Shown in pieces: positions 62,452-64,000 of a stretch of DNA of 64,000 nt. Both the position numbers and the translations under genes were made by a program. How positions within the stretch are numbered: the first letter of the stretch is position 1; each line of letters opens with the position of its first letter. This DNA comes from Bacteroidota bacterium (GTDB lineage: Bacteria; Bacteroidota; Bacteroidia; Bacteroidales; P3): assembly GCA_017860275.1 (NCBI GenBank), contig JAFNAQ010000005.1, positions 1-64,000 on the forward strand, given 5' to 3'. Under the pieces are notes generated by a model. That model had not been told where the DNA came from. It made no database searches and saw only the letters and a list, made by a program, of their open reading frames with translations.

Positions 62452-63294
62452 ATGAAAAAGTTTTTTCTTGCTATATTATTGATCCTAATTTCTTTGACCT
62501 CTTATTCTCAGTTTTTAGAAAAATCGGAACTTGGGGTTATTGTTGGTGGAGGGAATTATATTGGGGATATTAATCCTAAGTATAATTTCTACAATACAAA
62601 ATTTATGATTGGAGGAATATATCGCTACAATTTCAATCCTCGTTGGGTTTTTAAAGGCTCTGCAATGTTTGGAAGAGTTGGTGCTTATGATTCTGACTTT
62701 GAATTTAATATTAGAAACCTTAGCTTTGAATCAAATATTAGTGAGTTTGCTGCAACATGTGAATTCAACTTCTTCGATTACCAAACGGGTAGTAGAAAAC
62801 ATCGCCTTTCTCCTTATCTTTTTGCTGGAGTTGGTGTTTTCCTTATGAATCCAAAAACCGAAATATATAATCCTCTTACTCTTAAGAAAGAATGGGTAGA
62901 ACTTCAACCTCTTCGCACAGAGGGACAGGGTATGGAAGGTTATAATGACCCTTATTCTCTTACTCAAATTTCTATTCCTTTTGGTCTTGGTCTAAAGTTT
63001 AGCGTAAATTCATATGTTTGTCTTGGCTTGGAATGGGGATTAAGATACACTTTCACCGACTATATGGATGATATTAGTGGTAATTATGTTGCAAGAGATG
63101 AGATTGCTTTATGGACAAATGAACTTGCTGCTGCTTGTAGCGACAGAACAAATGAGATTGCTACAGGTGTTTACAACGAAGCAGGAACAATGAGAGGCAA
63201 CCCAAAGAAAAATGACCTTTACCAATTCTTCGGTTTAACAGTAACAACAAAACTTGACTTCTTTAGAACAAGAGTTAAATGTGATACGTTCTAA
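62452..63294 (+). CDS. PorG-like outer-membrane protein (DUF6089)
   Basis: A 280-residue outer-membrane beta-barrel with signal peptide (1-19, ending TSYSQ). The opening ELGVIVGGGNYIGDINPKYNF, then PRWVFKGSAMFGRVGAYDSDF and HRLSPYLFAGVGVFLMNPKTEI, matches the DUF6089/PorG family, a membrane component of the type IX secretion system. That fits the T9SS sorting domains seen at 16.5-20 kb. The usual partners uppS and bamA are not next to it here. Confidence 0.8.
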   Translation: MKKFFLAILLILISLTSYSQFLEKSELGVIVGGGNYIGDINPKYNFYNTKFMIGGIYRYNFNPRWVFKGSAMFGRVGAYDSDFEFNIRNLSFESNISEFAATCEFNFFDYQTGSRKHRLSPYLFAGVGVFLMNPKTEIYNPLTLKKEWVELQPLRTEGQGMEGYNDPYSLTQISIPFGLGLKFSVNSYVCLGLEWGLRYTFTDYMDDISGNYVARDEIALWTNELAAACSDRTNEIATGVYNEAGTMRGNPKKNDLYQFFGLTVTTKLDFFRTRVKCDTF

Positions 63295-63330
63295 GAAAAC
63301 TATTTATTTCGTAAATAATTCTTAGGAACA

Positions 63331-63362
63331 AAAAAAAGGAGGCTAAAACATTGCCTCCTTTT
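63331..63362 (-). terminator. Intrinsic terminator of the DUF4293 transcript
   Basis: AAGGAGGC (63336-63343) pairs with GCCTCCTT (63353-63360). The A-run 63330-63337 gives a T-run on the minus strand, so it mainly serves the DUF4293 gene and can also end the porG-like transcript. Confidence 0.75.
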
Positions 63363-63382
63363 GAAATATGTTTGTTTTGTTT

Positions 63383-63877
63383 CTATCTTAAACGGTCGGA
63401 TGAGCGAACTAAGCGTTCGTCTTTTCTTATTGCTCTTTGTGCAAGAATCATTAATAATAACTGAAGAATTGGAAAATAGCATCCTACCGCGTAAGTTACC
63501 TTTGGTGTTGAATAGATAGCAGCTATCTCTTTTGATAAACCATCTATTCTGTATAGGAATAAGTATCCAACATAGATTGCTAGTAATAGAAATGCTGCTG
63601 AAAGAACCTTTAGTTGTAATGACCTATTCTTGTAAAGAAATATCGCTACTAAAGAAATTAAGGCTATTCCTAACTGCATAAATATTAAACTCCAAGCTGG
63701 TGTTTTCTGAACTAGTGGCATTGCCTCTGGAGTAAGCTTTGTTGGCAATAGGCCATAAATTTCATTAAACTGTAATGACTTAAAGTCAAAACTAAATATT
63801 GCTAATGGGAAAAAGAATGTAGCTACTGTAAGTAAAACTACAAATGCCATCCATAATGTTTGAATTCTTTGTATCAT
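63383..63877 (-). CDS. DUF4293 family membrane protein
   Basis: A 164-residue membrane protein with four hydrophobic helices (about 7-27, 62-80, 86-108 and 128-146). The opening MIQRIQTLWMAFVVLLTVATFFFPLAIF and the closing AQRAIRKDERLVRSSDRLR are hallmarks of DUF4293, a Bacteroidota family of unknown function. It begins 21 bases after the partial gene at the window edge. Confidence 0.88.
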   Translation of the reverse strand: MIQRIQTLWMAFVVLLTVATFFFPLAIFSFDFKSLQFNEIYGLLPTKLTPEAMPLVQKTPAWSLIFMQLGIALISLVAIFLYKNRSLQLKVLSAAFLLLAIYVGYLFLYRIDGLSKEIAAIYSTPKVTYAVGCYFPILQLLLMILAQRAIRKDERLVRSSDRLR

Positions 63878-63898
63878 ATCAATTATTATTATTCTAAG

Positions 63899-64000
63899 TT
63901 ATTTCTTTAAAAAACAAGTCTTTAAAACTATGCTACTTCCATCTATCTTACAGTCTACCTGCTCTGGATTCTCGGTTAAACGAATACTCTTTACCTTTGT
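63899..64000 (-). CDS. 3' end of an unidentified gene (partial)
   Basis: The last 33 codons of a minus-strand gene that enters from the right edge. It ends IDGSSIVLKTCFLKK and then TAA at 63899-63901. No family can be named from so little. It is upstream of DUF4293 on the same strand and may be cotranscribed with it. Confidence 0.55.
   Translation of the reverse strand, partial: TKVKSIRLTENPEQVDCKIDGSSIVLKTCFLKK

Overview
The window is a low-GC stretch from a Bacteroidota chromosome, most likely a Bacteroidales member. The evidence is the gene families (type IX secretion sorting domains, a PorG-like protein, DUF4835, DUF4831, DUF4293, BT_3928-type and DUF1599 proteins, an Rpb6-like omega subunit) and many start-proximal TAnnTTTG boxes, the Bacteroidota -7 promoter element. 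No rRNA, tRNA, transposase or CRISPR array was seen.

Layout. 0-3.5 kb: 23-bp tandem repeats, a cation/proton antiporter, a shortened CrtI-like oxidoreductase and a DUF1697 protein. 3.5-7 kb (minus): the yceD-rpmF-plsX-fabH lipid/ribosome operon plus an MBL hydrolase. 7-10.5 kb: a lipoprotein, a Gate-domain membrane protein, xerD and mtgA. 10.5-16.5 kb (plus): bamD, rpoZ-like, coaBC, DUF4835, aminotransferase and rlmI-like, closed by a terminator. 16.5-22.4 kb (minus): a six-gene unit joining a CsgG-like protein, three small lipoproteins (PEGA-like, DUF4810, DUF799) and two type IX secretion cargo proteins. 22.5-27.4 kb: tag and a McrBC system whose McrB carries an apparent EVE-like insertion, among palindromes and REP-like repeats. 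27.5-30.5 kb: a membrane-anchored AraC-type regulator, then a porin and ammonium transporter. 30.6-44.7 kb: housekeeping genes (M3 peptidase, plsY, a 1507-residue secreted protein, prmA, tpiA, a DppB-type permease, BT_3928-like, DUF1599, folP, cdaA).

44.7-55.2 kb (minus) is the most interesting part: a composite defence locus. A type I restriction-modification system (hsdM, hsdS, hsdR) is interleaved with a two-gene CBASS-like module (CD-NTase plus SLATT membrane effector), a DUF2806 protein, a DarT-DarG toxin-antitoxin pair and a DUF3788 protein. A 5' fossil of a second hsdR copy lies just before darT, recording how darTG and the present hsdR arrived. hsdM carries a +1 frameshift, and a small ORF between hsdM and hsdS carries an apparent one-base loss. 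A 160-bp nested inverted repeat lies upstream of the locus.

55.8-61.8 kb (minus): a five-gene unit with EamA transporter, aguB, aguA (agmatine to putrescine), a WG-repeat protein and DUF4831. 61.9-64 kb: a YfcE-like phosphodiesterase, a PorG-like outer-membrane protein, DUF4293 and the 3' end of an unidentified gene.

All family names come from reading the protein sequences; no database search was possible.
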